This document shows, piece by piece, positions 7,272 to 14,364 of a stretch of 22,028 bases of DNA. The notes under the pieces are model-generated. The model had not been told where the DNA came from. It did no database searches and saw only the letters and a list, made by a program, of their open reading frames with translations. Within the stretch, counting starts at the first letter, position 1. Each line of letters begins with the position of its first letter. Made by a program: the position numbers and the translations under genes. Source of the stretch: an uncultured bacterium (GTDB lineage: Bacteria; Verrucomicrobiota; Lentisphaeria; Victivallales; Victivallaceae); the NCBI GenBank assembly GCA_900551245.1, contig URVC01000066.1, forward strand, positions 1 through 22,028, written 5' to 3'.

Positions 7272-9014
7272 ATGCGGAAGAGAGTGCGGAGCCGTGCGAC
7301 GGTGCTCTGGTGCGTCGCCATCGTGCTTCTGGCGGCGCTTCCGGCGCTCCTGCTGCCGGCGGGCGCGGGCTGGATCACCGACAACGGCAACAAATACATC
7401 ATCATGCGCAGTCTCGCCGAACACGGATCGACGGCGATTGCCGCTCCGGCGGCGGAGCTCGATCCGGAGGGGAAATTCTTTCCGGACGGCGGATTCCACT
7501 TCCGGCGGTTCGACGGCGCGATGCGTTCGATCTATCCGGAGTACTTCCCTGCACTGTCACTGCCGTTCTACCGGCTCTTCGGAGAGCGCGGCGTGCTGGT
7601 GCTCCCGGCGCTCGGCGCGATGGCGGCGGCGCTGCTCTTCGGCGCCTGGCGGCGGCGGATGGCGGCGGGGCTGATCCTGCTTGCGGGGACGCCGCTGCTC
7701 TTCTACGGCGGCACCTTCTGGGAGATGGCGCCGAGCGTGCTTTTCGCGCTGACGGCGGTGATGCTCGCGGTGCGGCGGAAGCTGTTCCTCGCGGGGCTGG
7801 TGCTGGGCGCGGGGCTGATTCTGCGCGAGGAGATGTATTTTCTCGCCGCGGCGCTGGGGGCGGGGGTGCTCTTCGCCGAACCGCGGCGCTGGCGCGGCGT
7901 GTTCCGGTTCGGGATCGGATTTCTCGTCGCCGCGCTCCCGCTGCTGTTCTGGCAGTACCACTGTTACGGGCATGTGCTCGGTCTGCACGGTGCGCTCTAC
8001 TACAGTCACAACCGGGTCGCTCCGCCGACGGTGTGGGAGCAGCTTTCCGGATTCTTCGAAGGATGCTATCTCTATTTGTTGCAATTCAACGCGGGGGCGC
8101 CGGAGTTCCGCTGGTACTATCCGGTGCTGTTTTTCCCGATGCTGTTGATGGCGGCGGCGGGGGCCGCGCCCGGCTTCGGCGCCTGGCGGAACTTCAAGCA
8201 CGGCGCGTTTGCGCTCGCTTCGGCGGCGTGGCTGGTGCTCGTGGTGATGCTCTGGCGCAATCCGGCTCCGGCGATGGCGGCGGGGGTGACGGTGGGACTC
8301 TTCACCGGCACGCCGCTGATGGCGGGGTTTCTGCTGAACTGGCGGCCGCTGCTTCTGAGTGCGGAACGCTCCTCGCGGCTGCTCGCGGCGCTGGCGGTGG
8401 TCTATCTTCTGCTGACGCCGCCGCTGCTGACCCGGAGCGACATCGGCATCATCTGGGGGCCGCGCCACTTTCTCTGCGTGATGCCGGTGCTGCTGCTGCT
8501 GAGTTTCGAGGGGTGGCGCAAGCAGCGCAATGCGGAAATTCAGCAGCTGCTCGCGGCGGAAGGCCCCGGGCGGGCGGTGCAGTGCGGCCGGCGTTTCCTG
8601 CTGGTGCCGGCGCTGGCGCTGGGGTTTTCGCTCGCCATTGAACTCTTCGGCCTGCGGGCGCTCGCCGGAGTGACGGAGGAGACGGCGCGCCTGACCGGAA
8701 CTCTGCGGGCGATGAAGCCGGAGGTGGTGATTTCGGACCTGTTCTTTCTGCCGGAACAGACGCCGCAGCTCTTCTTTGAAAAGCGGTGGCTTTTCGTCAA
8801 GGACGACGCTTCGGCGGCGGAGCTCCCGGCGCTTCTGGCGCGGCACGGCGTTCGCGAAGCGGTGCTGGTGCTGTCGCCGCGCTTCCGGAATCTGAGCGAT
8901 GAGGCGCTGCGCCGCCTGCTTGCGTCGATGCCGCTGACGGCGCCGCCGGAACGGTTCCAGGCGCCGGTGAGCGGATTTCTCGAACTCTTCATCGGCAAAG
9001 TCCGTTTGCAATAA
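7272..9014 (+). CDS. Multi-pass membrane protein, putative GT-C glycosyltransferase
   Basis: A 580-residue protein. The ATG at 7272 follows the strong site AAAAGGAGGT by five bases. A short basic N-terminus leads into a first membrane segment (about 10-30). A loop with 'ITDNGNKYIIMRSLAEHG' follows, then roughly eight to ten more hydrophobic helices up to about residue 465, and a soluble C-terminal domain of about 110 residues. The acidic residue in the first extracytoplasmic loop, followed by N-K-Y and 'S-L-x-E-x-G', resembles lipid-linked-sugar transferases of the GT-C fold, especially the LA_3751/LA_3752-like putative glycosyltransferases. Donor and acceptor are unknown. The last codons contain the promoter of the next operon. 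Confidence 0.65.
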   Translation: MRKRVRSRATVLWCVAIVLLAALPALLLPAGAGWITDNGNKYIIMRSLAEHGSTAIAAPAAELDPEGKFFPDGGFHFRRFDGAMRSIYPEYFPALSLPFYRLFGERGVLVLPALGAMAAALLFGAWRRRMAAGLILLAGTPLLFYGGTFWEMAPSVLFALTAVMLAVRRKLFLAGLVLGAGLILREEMYFLAAALGAGVLFAEPRRWRGVFRFGIGFLVAALPLLFWQYHCYGHVLGLHGALYYSHNRVAPPTVWEQLSGFFEGCYLYLLQFNAGAPEFRWYYPVLFFPMLLMAAAGAAPGFGAWRNFKHGAFALASAAWLVLVVMLWRNPAPAMAAGVTVGLFTGTPLMAGFLLNWRPLLLSAERSSRLLAALAVVYLLLTPPLLTRSDIGIIWGPRHFLCVMPVLLLLSFEGWRKQRNAEIQQLLAAEGPGRAVQCGRRFLLVPALALGFSLAIELFGLRALAGVTEETARLTGTLRAMKPEVVISDLFFLPEQTPQLFFEKRWLFVKDDASAAELPALLARHGVREAVLVLSPRFRNLSDEALRRLLASMPLTAPPERFQAPVSGFLELFIGKVRLQ

Positions 9015-9034
9015 ACGTATCTTACTGCTATATT
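9006..9034 (+). promoter_or_regulatory. Promoter of the ricT/HELCH/nif3 operon
   Basis: TTGCAA (9006-9011), 17 bases, TATATT (9029-9034). The -35 box lies inside the last codons of the preceding membrane-protein gene. The predicted start is near 9041, giving a leader of about 54 bases. Confidence 0.55.
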
Positions 9035-9094
9035 GGAAACAAGCAAGAAAAACAGCCCCGCAGGAGGGCATGACAGAGAGGATTCCGGAGCGAT

Positions 9095-10042
9095 ATGGAT
9101 CAGATTTTCGCCGTTCGGCTGGACAACGGCAGTACCTTGATAGTCAAAGCGGCCGAGGAGCTGGGGCTCCAGGCGCACGATCTGTGCGTGTTCCGGCGCG
9201 ATTTCTACATCGATCTGGGGGAGATCCGCCGGGAGGTGGCGCCGCCGGAGAATCCCGGCGAACTGCCGACGGCGATCCGGAAGGCGGAGACCGCCGATCT
9301 GGCCACCGCCAATGAGAACGACGCCAAGGCGCGTTCCGCGATGCAGACGGCGCACCGGTTCGTCAGCAGTCTCGGGCTGGAGATGAAACTGTTGAACGCC
9401 CACTATTCGCTGGACGGCAAACTGGTGACGATTCAGTTCAGCGCCGACGGGCGGGTGGACTTCCGCGAACTGGTCAAGGAGCTTTCGCGGGCGCTCTGCA
9501 CCCGGATTGAACTGCGCCAGATCGGCGTGCGCGACGAAACCGGAATTCACGGCGGCATCGCCGTCTGCGGCCAGCAGCTCTGCTGCTCCCGTTTCCTGAA
9601 GGAGTTCAATTCGATCAACGTCAAGATGGCCAAGGAGCAGGATCTTTCGCTGACCCCGGCGACCATCTCCGGTGTCTGTGGCCGGTTGAAGTGCTGTCTG
9701 AAATACGAACACGAAGGGTATCAGGAGCTGGAAAAGGGGATGCCGCGCCGCGGCGAATGGTGCGACACTCCCCAGGGGCGCGGCCGGATCAGCGACCGCA
9801 ATCTGCTCACCCGCAAGGTGTCGGTCACGCTCGAAAGCGGCAATGTGGTGCAGTTTTTGAAGGATGAGATCACCGTGGTTCCGTCGGAACGGCGTCCCGG
9901 CGGTGGTGGCAACGGCGGCGGTTCCCGGCGGAACCGTGACGGCGGCCGTCGGAACGGCTCCGGGCAGTCGCCGCGCCGCGGCGGGGATGCTGTGCCGGCG
10001 CCGAAGGAGGGGGCCGGCGGCGGCTCCGGGGCGGCGGAATGA
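9095..10042 (+). CDS. ricT: RicT/YaaT-like PSP1-domain protein
   Basis: A 315-residue protein with the PSP1 C-terminal domain. Two cysteine clusters, C158-x4-C163-C164 ('VCGQQLCCSRF') and C195-x4-C200-C201 ('VCGRLKCCLKYE'), match the Fe-S-binding cysteines of Bacillus subtilis RicT. RicT acts with RicA and RicF to modulate RNase Y and so mRNA maturation. No ricA, ricF or rny is in this window. From about residue 265 the protein ends in a low-complexity Gly/Arg tail ('GGGGNGGGSRRNRDGGRR') that the core family does not need and that could bind RNA; that is inference. A weak CCGGAG precedes the ATG at 9095; a stronger ribosome site serves an out-of-frame ATG at 9070. The stop overlaps the next start in ATGA. 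Confidence 0.88.
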   Translation: MDQIFAVRLDNGSTLIVKAAEELGLQAHDLCVFRRDFYIDLGEIRREVAPPENPGELPTAIRKAETADLATANENDAKARSAMQTAHRFVSSLGLEMKLLNAHYSLDGKLVTIQFSADGRVDFRELVKELSRALCTRIELRQIGVRDETGIHGGIAVCGQQLCCSRFLKEFNSINVKMAKEQDLSLTPATISGVCGRLKCCLKYEHEGYQELEKGMPRRGEWCDTPQGRGRISDRNLLTRKVSVTLESGNVVQFLKDEITVVPSERRPGGGGNGGGSRRNRDGGRRNGSGQSPRRGGDAVPAPKEGAGGGSGAAE

Positions 10043-10989
10043 GTCTGGAGTTCCTCGGTCTCGATCGATACTGTGCGCTCGACGCTGCCGGGTTCCTGCC
10101 CGGGGAGGGGGAGACGCCCGCGGAATTTCTCGCGCGGGTGGAGGCGATTCTGGATGCCCACCGGGCGTTCGAAACCGAGCTTGCCGAAAAGGGGGAGCTG
10201 GTGGTATTCGATGGAATCCGGGTGCGCGCCTCCGACCGGATTCCGGCGGAGATCATTGACGAGGCCGGAGAGGTGACCGGCCGGCTCTACGATTTTCAGG
10301 TGCGCCATGTGCCGGGATTCTTTCTTTCGCGGGATGTCGGGCTGCTCTGGGGGGGCTGTCTGATCGCCGACACCGAGCTGCCGCTGTCGATTTTTCTGAT
10401 TCGCGGCGCATTCCGCACCCGGGAGCGGTGGCTCTTCTACAACCGCCGCGAACTGCTTGCCCACGAACTCTGCCATTCGATGCGGCAGAGTCTGCATGAG
10501 ATCACGCTGGAGGAGCACTTCGCCTACCAGACCAGTCCGAGCCGGCTGCGCCGCTACCTCGGGAACTGTTTCATCCGGGAGCGCGACGCGATCTGTTTTA
10601 TTGTGCCGGCGCTGCTGCTGTTGTGCGCCCAGTTTGCGCAGACCTTCTGGCTGCCGCGGCTGCCGGTCTGGCCGTTCTGGCCGGTGGCGCTGGCCTATCC
10701 GGCGTTTCTGCTGCTGCGGAACATGGTGTCGCGGCAACTGGTCACCCGTGCGGCGCGGAAGCTGATTCAATTCGGCGTGGCGCGTCCCGGCCCGGTGCTG
10801 TTCCGCTGTACGCGGGAGGAGCTCCGGCAGCTGGGGGAGCTTGCCGCGCGAGAGGATTTTGAGAAATTTGTCGATCGCCGGGCGGGGGAGGAGCTGCGCT
10901 GGGCGATCATCCGCCGTCGTTTTATGCAATCGGAACCGGGAGGAACCACCGATGAAACTTGTCGAACTGACCCAATTTCTGGATCGTGA
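10039..10989 (+). CDS. Membrane protein with HELCH zincin motif, putative metalloprotease
   Basis: A 316-residue protein that I cannot place in a named family. The N-terminal 140 residues look soluble. H142-E143-L144-C145-H146 then gives an HExxH motif inside 'RRELLAHELCHSMRQSLHE', and E158/E159 in 'LEEHFAYQT' could be the third zinc ligand, as in gluzincin-type peptidases. Two hydrophobic helices follow ('ICFIVPALLLLCAQFAQTFW' and 'FWPVALAYPAFLLLRNMV'), then a charged cytoplasmic-looking tail. It starts in an ATGA overlap with the ricT stop, so translation is probably coupled, and its last 38 bases overlap the nif3 gene. Peptidase function is inferred from the motif only; substrate and site of action are unknown. 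Confidence 0.7.
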   Translation: MSLEFLGLDRYCALDAAGFLPGEGETPAEFLARVEAILDAHRAFETELAEKGELVVFDGIRVRASDRIPAEIIDEAGEVTGRLYDFQVRHVPGFFLSRDVGLLWGGCLIADTELPLSIFLIRGAFRTRERWLFYNRRELLAHELCHSMRQSLHEITLEEHFAYQTSPSRLRRYLGNCFIRERDAICFIVPALLLLCAQFAQTFWLPRLPVWPFWPVALAYPAFLLLRNMVSRQLVTRAARKLIQFGVARPGPVLFRCTREELRQLGELAAREDFEKFVDRRAGEELRWAIIRRRFMQSEPGGTTDETCRTDPISGS

Positions 10990-11713
10990 ACTCAATCTGG
11001 AGGCGTTCCGCCAGGATCACTCCAACAACGGCCTTCAGGTGGAGGGTTCCGCCGAAGTGCGGCGGGCGGCGTTCGCCGTGGACGCCTGTCTGGCGACCTT
11101 CGAACTGGCGGCGGAGAAGGGGGTTGATTTTCTCTTCGTCCACCATGGGTTGAGCTGGGGGGCGGAGCCGCGCCGTTTCACCGGGGTCACCGCCCGGCGG
11201 CTCCGGACTCTGTTCAACGCCGGAATCAGCCTCTACGCCGCGCATCTGCCGCTGGACGCCAACCCGGTGTTCGGCAACAATGCGGAGCTCTCCCGGCTCG
11301 CCGGATTGATTGAAACCGAGCCCTACTGTCTCTACGACGGGGTGAAGATCGGCCGGATCGGAGACCTGCCGTCGCCGCGTCCGCTGCCGGAGATCGCCGC
11401 GCGGCTGGAGCGGGAACTGAAGACGGCGGCGCAGATCTGCGGCGAGCCGGAGTCGACGGTGTCGCGGATCGCCGTGGTCTCCGGAGGCGGCGGCATGGAC
11501 GCGCTGGAGCAGGCGGCTTCTGCCGGAGCGGATCTGCTCATCACCGGGGAGCTCACGCACGTCATGTTTCACTGCGCCCGGGAGCTCGGGGTGAAGGTGC
11601 TTGCATTCGGTCATTATGCGACGGAGACCGTCGGCCCGCAGGCGCTGATGCGGCACGTCGGAGGGAAGTTCCCGCTCGAGCTCACCTTCCTGGATTTCCC
11701 GACCGGTCTCTGA
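10952..11713 (+). CDS. Nif3-like dinuclear metal-center protein
   Basis: A 253-residue protein of the NIF3/YbgI/YqfO family, which forms toroidal hexamers with a two-metal site. Its biochemical role is unsettled; many databases label it GTP cyclohydrolase 1 type 2 homologue. The metal ligands are visible: H64-H65 ('FVHHGLSWG'), D102 within 'HLPLDANPVFGNN', and H221 with E225 ('FGHYATETVG'). The ATG at 10952 has GGGAGGA seven bases upstream, inside the end of the HELCH gene. This is the short family form, without the inserted PII-like domain. It is the last gene of the ricT operon. Confidence 0.92.
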   Translation: MKLVELTQFLDRELNLEAFRQDHSNNGLQVEGSAEVRRAAFAVDACLATFELAAEKGVDFLFVHHGLSWGAEPRRFTGVTARRLRTLFNAGISLYAAHLPLDANPVFGNNAELSRLAGLIETEPYCLYDGVKIGRIGDLPSPRPLPEIAARLERELKTAAQICGEPESTVSRIAVVSGGGGMDALEQAASAGADLLITGELTHVMFHCARELGVKVLAFGHYATETVGPQALMRHVGGKFPLELTFLDFPTGL

Positions 11714-11745
11714 GGCGGGGCGGGAATGAACGGCGCAGAAAAAGG

Positions 11746-11775
11746 AAAGAAGAAAAAAAGAAAGAAGAAAAAAAG
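11746..11775. repeat. Two perfect tandem copies of a 15-bp purine unit
   Basis: AAAGAAGAAAAAAAG occurs at 11746-11760 and again at 11761-11775 without a mismatch, and a third partial copy (AAAG) follows. On the minus strand it is a pyrimidine tract rich in T runs. The copy nearest the small RNA supplies its terminator T-tract. Confidence 0.8.
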
Positions 11776-11866
11776 AAAGCAGGCTTTATACTCTCGCGTG
11801 ACAGATGTACAATAAGCTCAAAAGAGAGCCCGATGCGTAACTTGTTCCGAGACTGACCTGCTTTCT
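11768..11866 (-). ncRNA. Candidate small RNA of about 99 nt, unrecognised family
   Basis: No protein frame occupies this gap. On the minus strand the sequence from 11866 begins AGAAAGCAGG and ends with the exact complement CCTGCTTTCT (11783-11774), followed directly by seven T and further T runs. That is a stem-plus-T-tract end as in intrinsic terminators. Inside, UCUCG / CGAGA extends the closing helix across an asymmetric internal loop (UCAG opposite GUAUAAAG), and GCUC-UCUUUU-GAGC gives an inner hairpin. A good promoter lies upstream with its start predicted exactly at the first stem base. It does not match tmRNA, RNase P RNA, the SRP GGAA-tetraloop domain or 6S RNA by length or motif. It points toward nif3 and ends about 55 bases from that gene's stop. 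Confidence 0.6.
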
Positions 11867-11873
11867 GGTATTC

Positions 11874-11901
11874 ACTATATACCGTCGGCGGGCAAAGTCA
11901 A
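11874..11901 (-). promoter_or_regulatory. Promoter of the candidate small RNA
   Basis: On the minus strand TTGACT (11901-11896), a 16-base spacer and TATAGT (11879-11874). Each box differs from consensus at one base. The predicted transcription start, about 8 bases on, is A at 11866, the first base of the closing stem. Confidence 0.6.
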
Positions 11902-11972
11902 GTGATTTCGGGAAAAAATTTGTAGGATTTCCGAACTATCTGTTTTTTCTTGAAAAAAAGTTGGAGAAAAGT

Positions 11973-12000
11973 TTGCAAAAGCTCAAAAACAGGTTATGTT
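11973..12000 (+). promoter_or_regulatory. Putative promoter of tRNA-Lys
   Basis: TTGCAA (11973-11978), 16 bases, TATGTT (11995-12000). The predicted start is near 12007, about 26 bases before the mature tRNA. It may also drive the rpmB gene downstream. Confidence 0.45.
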
Positions 12001-12032
12001 AATAATCTGTTGTCATCGGTAATTGATCCGGT

Positions 12033-12108
12033 GGGTTGATAGCTCAGTCGGTAGAGCATCGCCCTTTTAAGGCGGTGGTCCCGGGTTCGAGCCCCGGTCA
12101 ACCCACCA
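12033..12108 (+). tRNA. tRNA-Lys, anticodon TTT
   Basis: A full 76-nt cloverleaf. It has acceptor GGGTTGA / TCAACCC, D stem GCTC / GAGC, anticodon stem TCGCC / GGCGG around CTTTTAA, and T stem CCGGG / CCCGG around TTCGAGC. The discriminator is A and CCA is encoded at 12106-12108. Anticodon UUU reads both lysine codons. Confidence 0.97.
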
Positions 12109-12181
12109 TTTTTACGACACTTTTAAAGCAACATAAAAATATTCTCCGGGCCGGATTCCGGCGGAAGAAGCGAGGAACAAG

Positions 12182-12409
12182 ATGAGCAAGTTTTGCGAAA
12201 TGTGCGGCAAGGGCAAGGCCCATGGCGGCTGCATCACCCGCAAGGGTCTGGCGAAAAAGGCCGGCGGAATCGGTATGCACGTTGTGAAGAACGTCAAACG
12301 GACCTTCGAGGCGAACCTCCAGAACGTCAAGATTGTCGACGGCGGCACGGTCCGCACCGTCAAGATGTGCGTTCGCTGCATCCGTACCGGCAACTTCACC
12401 AAGGCGTAA
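12182..12409 (+). CDS. rpmB: 50S ribosomal protein L28
   Basis: A 75-residue basic protein of the large ribosomal subunit, normal in length. It has the L28 pattern 'CEMCGKGKAHGG' at the start, 'KRTFEANLQNVKIVDGG' in the middle and 'VKMCVRCIRTG' near the end. C5, C8, C63 and C66 make a zinc-ribbon form of L28. GAGGA stands about six bases before the ATG. It follows tRNA-Lys by 73 bases with no clear promoter of its own, so it may be cotranscribed with the tRNA. It ends in a strong terminator. Confidence 0.95.
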   Translation: MSKFCEMCGKGKAHGGCITRKGLAKKAGGIGMHVVKNVKRTFEANLQNVKIVDGGTVRTVKMCVRCIRTGNFTKA

Positions 12410-12434
12410 TCCGCATTCTGTGAAGTTGTATCAG

Positions 12435-12477
12435 AAAAAGGCGGACGAGTGATTTCTCGTCCGCTTTTTGTGTTTTT
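12435..12477 (+). terminator. Intrinsic terminator after rpmB
   Basis: A perfect 9-bp stem GCGGACGAG (12441-12449) / CTCGTCCGC (12456-12464) with loop TGATTT is followed by TTTTTGTGTTTTT. An A-run precedes the stem, so it could also work, less well, on the other strand. Confidence 0.92.
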
Positions 12478-12498
12478 AACGAAGAGCGGAGCTGTTCT

Positions 12499-12681
12499 AT
12501 GTTGGGGCTGGGAGACGCATCCACCGCGGCGGCGCTGATTCTCTGCATCGCCGTCACGCTGTTCGGGGTGATCTACGGAATCGTCAACTGGAATTCCGGC
12601 GGTCCGGATGATCTCGCGCCGGAACGGCCGAAATGCCGCCGCAGACGGCGCCGCCATCGGAGAGGGCAGCCGCAAAAATGA
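12499..12681 (+). CDS. Symporter small accessory protein
   Basis: A 60-residue protein with one membrane helix (about 9-29). 'MLGLGDASTAAALILCIAV' leads to 'YGIVNWN' and a short, very basic tail ('KCRRRRRRHRRGQPQK'). The M-L-G-L-G-D start and Y-G-x-x-N-W-N end of the helix are typical of the small protein family encoded just upstream of certain sodium:solute symporters. GGAG precedes the start. The stop overlaps the symporter start as ATGA, so the two are probably translated together and act as one transporter unit in the membrane. The exact role of the small subunit is not established. It begins only 21 bases after the rpmB terminator tail, and I see no clear promoter. Confidence 0.85.
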   Translation: MLGLGDASTAAALILCIAVTLFGVIYGIVNWNSGGPDDLAPERPKCRRRRRRHRRGQPQK

Positions 12682-14348
12682 GTCAGTTTCTTCCTTTCCT
12701 TGCGGCGGCCTCCGCCGGAACCGGCGGCATGAACACGCTGATCCTCGGCGCGCTGATTGCCGTTTACATGCTCTTCATCGGCTATCTCGGCTACCGCGGT
12801 TTCCGCCGGACGAAGAACAGCGGCGACTATCTGCTCGCCGGGCGTTCGGCCCATCCCTTCGTCATGGCGATGAGCTACGGGGCCGCCTTCATCAGTACCT
12901 CGGCACTGGTCGGATTCGGCGGCATCGCCGGGCAGTTCGGCATGGGGCTGATGTGGCTGGTGTTCATGAACATCGCCATCGGCATCGTCGTCGCATTCAT
13001 CTTCTTCGGGCGGCGCACCCGCTGCATGGGGCTGGCGCTGGATGCGCACACCTTCCCGGAATTCATGGGGAACCGTTTCGATTCGCGCGGCCTCAAGGTG
13101 TTTCTCGCCCTGGTCATCTTCCTCTTCATGCCGCTCTATTCGAGCGTCGTGTTGATCGGCGGGGCGCGCTTTCTCGAGGAGGTGATGCAGATCGACTACG
13201 GCTGGGCGCTCGGCGTCTTCGCCGCGGTGGTCGCGGTCTACGTCGTCTTCGGCGGCCTCAAGGGCGTGATGTACGTCGACGCGATGATGGGCACGATCAT
13301 GATCGTCGGAATGGTCTCTCTGGTGGTGATGTGTTACTGGAAGCTCGGCGGCGTGGTGAGCGCTCATCAGGCGCTGACCGACATGGCCCCGCTGGTGGCG
13401 GAGCGGCTGCCGCAGGAGGCGCAGCTCGGCCACGTCGGCTGGACCGCGATGCCCCGCTTCAATTCGATCTGGTGGTGGACTCTGGTGTCGAGTCTGATGC
13501 TCGGCGTCGGCATCGGCGCGCTGGCGCAGCCGCAGCTGGCGGTCCGCTTCATGACGGTGCAGAGCAGCCGGGAACTCAACCGGGCGGTGCTGATCGGCTC
13601 GGTCTTCATCCTGCTGACGGTGGGGTCGGCCTACATGGTCGGAGCGCTCTCCAACGTCTTCTTCTACTACACCGACAGGGGGATCGCCGAAGGGATCGGC
13701 GGCAAGCTCGCCATCGAAGCGGCCGGGGGGAATCCCGACCTCATCATCCCGCTCTTCATCCGCGAGGCGCTGCCGCCGGTGATTCTCTACATCTTTTCGC
13801 TGACACTGCTGTCGGCGGCGATGTCGACGTTGAGTTCGCTCTTCCACGTGACCGGTTCTGCGATCGGGCATGACCTCTTCCGCAACCTGGCGGGGGTCCG
13901 TCGCGACAGCACGCTCATCACCCGGCTGGGGGTGGTGTTCGGCATCGTGGTGAGTGTGATTCTCGGCGTGGTTCTGCCGCCCGGCATCATCGCCCGCGGC
14001 ACGGCGATCTTCTTCGGCGTCTGCGCGGCGGCGTTCCTGCCGGCCTACTGGGCGGCGCTCTACTGGCGCGGCGCGACCCGGGCGGGGGTCTGGGCGAGCA
14101 TGGCGACCGGGGTGGGGGTGAGTCTTTTCGGGCTCTTCTTCCTCCACCGCAAGGAGTCGGCGGCGCTCGGAGTCTGTGAACTGCTCTTCGGCCGGACGGA
14201 GCTCATTTCGTCGTTTCCGTGGCCGTATGTGGATACTTTCGTCTATTCACTGCCGCTTTCGCTGGCGGTGTTGTTCGTGGTGAGTTGTTTCACCCGTCCG
14301 CTCCCGAAGGAGCACCTCAAACGTTGTTTCAAATCAGTTCAATCATAG
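12678..14348 (+). CDS. Sodium:solute symporter (SSS family)
   Basis: A 556-residue inner-membrane protein with about 13 helices. It begins in the ATGA overlap with the accessory protein; an internal ATG at 12729 is a less likely start. SSS features include 'SGDYLLAGRSAHPFVMAMSY' after the first helix, 'FGGLKGVMYVDAMMGTIMI' in the middle, and 'LSAAMSTLSSLFHVTGSAIG' (from S379), whose S383/T384 and neighbouring serines correspond to the conserved sodium-site helix. The substrate cannot be told from sequence alone; sugars, amino acids and small acids are all carried by this family. The gene ends 16 bases before ileS. Confidence 0.9.
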   Translation: MSQFLPFLAAASAGTGGMNTLILGALIAVYMLFIGYLGYRGFRRTKNSGDYLLAGRSAHPFVMAMSYGAAFISTSALVGFGGIAGQFGMGLMWLVFMNIAIGIVVAFIFFGRRTRCMGLALDAHTFPEFMGNRFDSRGLKVFLALVIFLFMPLYSSVVLIGGARFLEEVMQIDYGWALGVFAAVVAVYVVFGGLKGVMYVDAMMGTIMIVGMVSLVVMCYWKLGGVVSAHQALTDMAPLVAERLPQEAQLGHVGWTAMPRFNSIWWWTLVSSLMLGVGIGALAQPQLAVRFMTVQSSRELNRAVLIGSVFILLTVGSAYMVGALSNVFFYYTDRGIAEGIGGKLAIEAAGGNPDLIIPLFIREALPPVILYIFSLTLLSAAMSTLSSLFHVTGSAIGHDLFRNLAGVRRDSTLITRLGVVFGIVVSVILGVVLPPGIIARGTAIFFGVCAAAFLPAYWAALYWRGATRAGVWASMATGVGVSLFGLFFLHRKESAALGVCELLFGRTELISSFPWPYVDTFVYSLPLSLAVLFVVSCFTRPLPKEHLKRCFKSVQS

Positions 14349-14364
14349 CAAACCGGTGGAGATC

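Noticed and set aside
4911..7499. 862-codon open frame on the minus strand opposite pepF and its neighbour
   Set aside because: A shadow of GC-rich third positions; its product is low-complexity and Arg/Glu/Gly-rich, and it spans two genes with clear motifs.
9888..9990. CRISPR-like or tandem DNA repeat in the GGC-rich end of ricT
   Set aside because: The repetition comes from Gly/Arg codons; there is no regular unit or spacer.
11774..11866. Small RNA or riboswitch read on the plus strand
   Set aside because: The plus strand has only a weak promoter-like pair inside the element and no T-tract after the right arm; the minus strand has both signals.
11774..11866. SRP RNA, because the minus strand contains CAGGTCAG followed by CGGAA
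   Set aside because: The GG is paired in the outer stem, no GGAA tetraloop hairpin with the AGCAGCC partner strand exists, and the match is short.
12033..12108. tRNA-Lys as an integration site for a mobile element
   Set aside because: No integrase, no second copy of the tRNA 3' end and only housekeeping genes on both sides.
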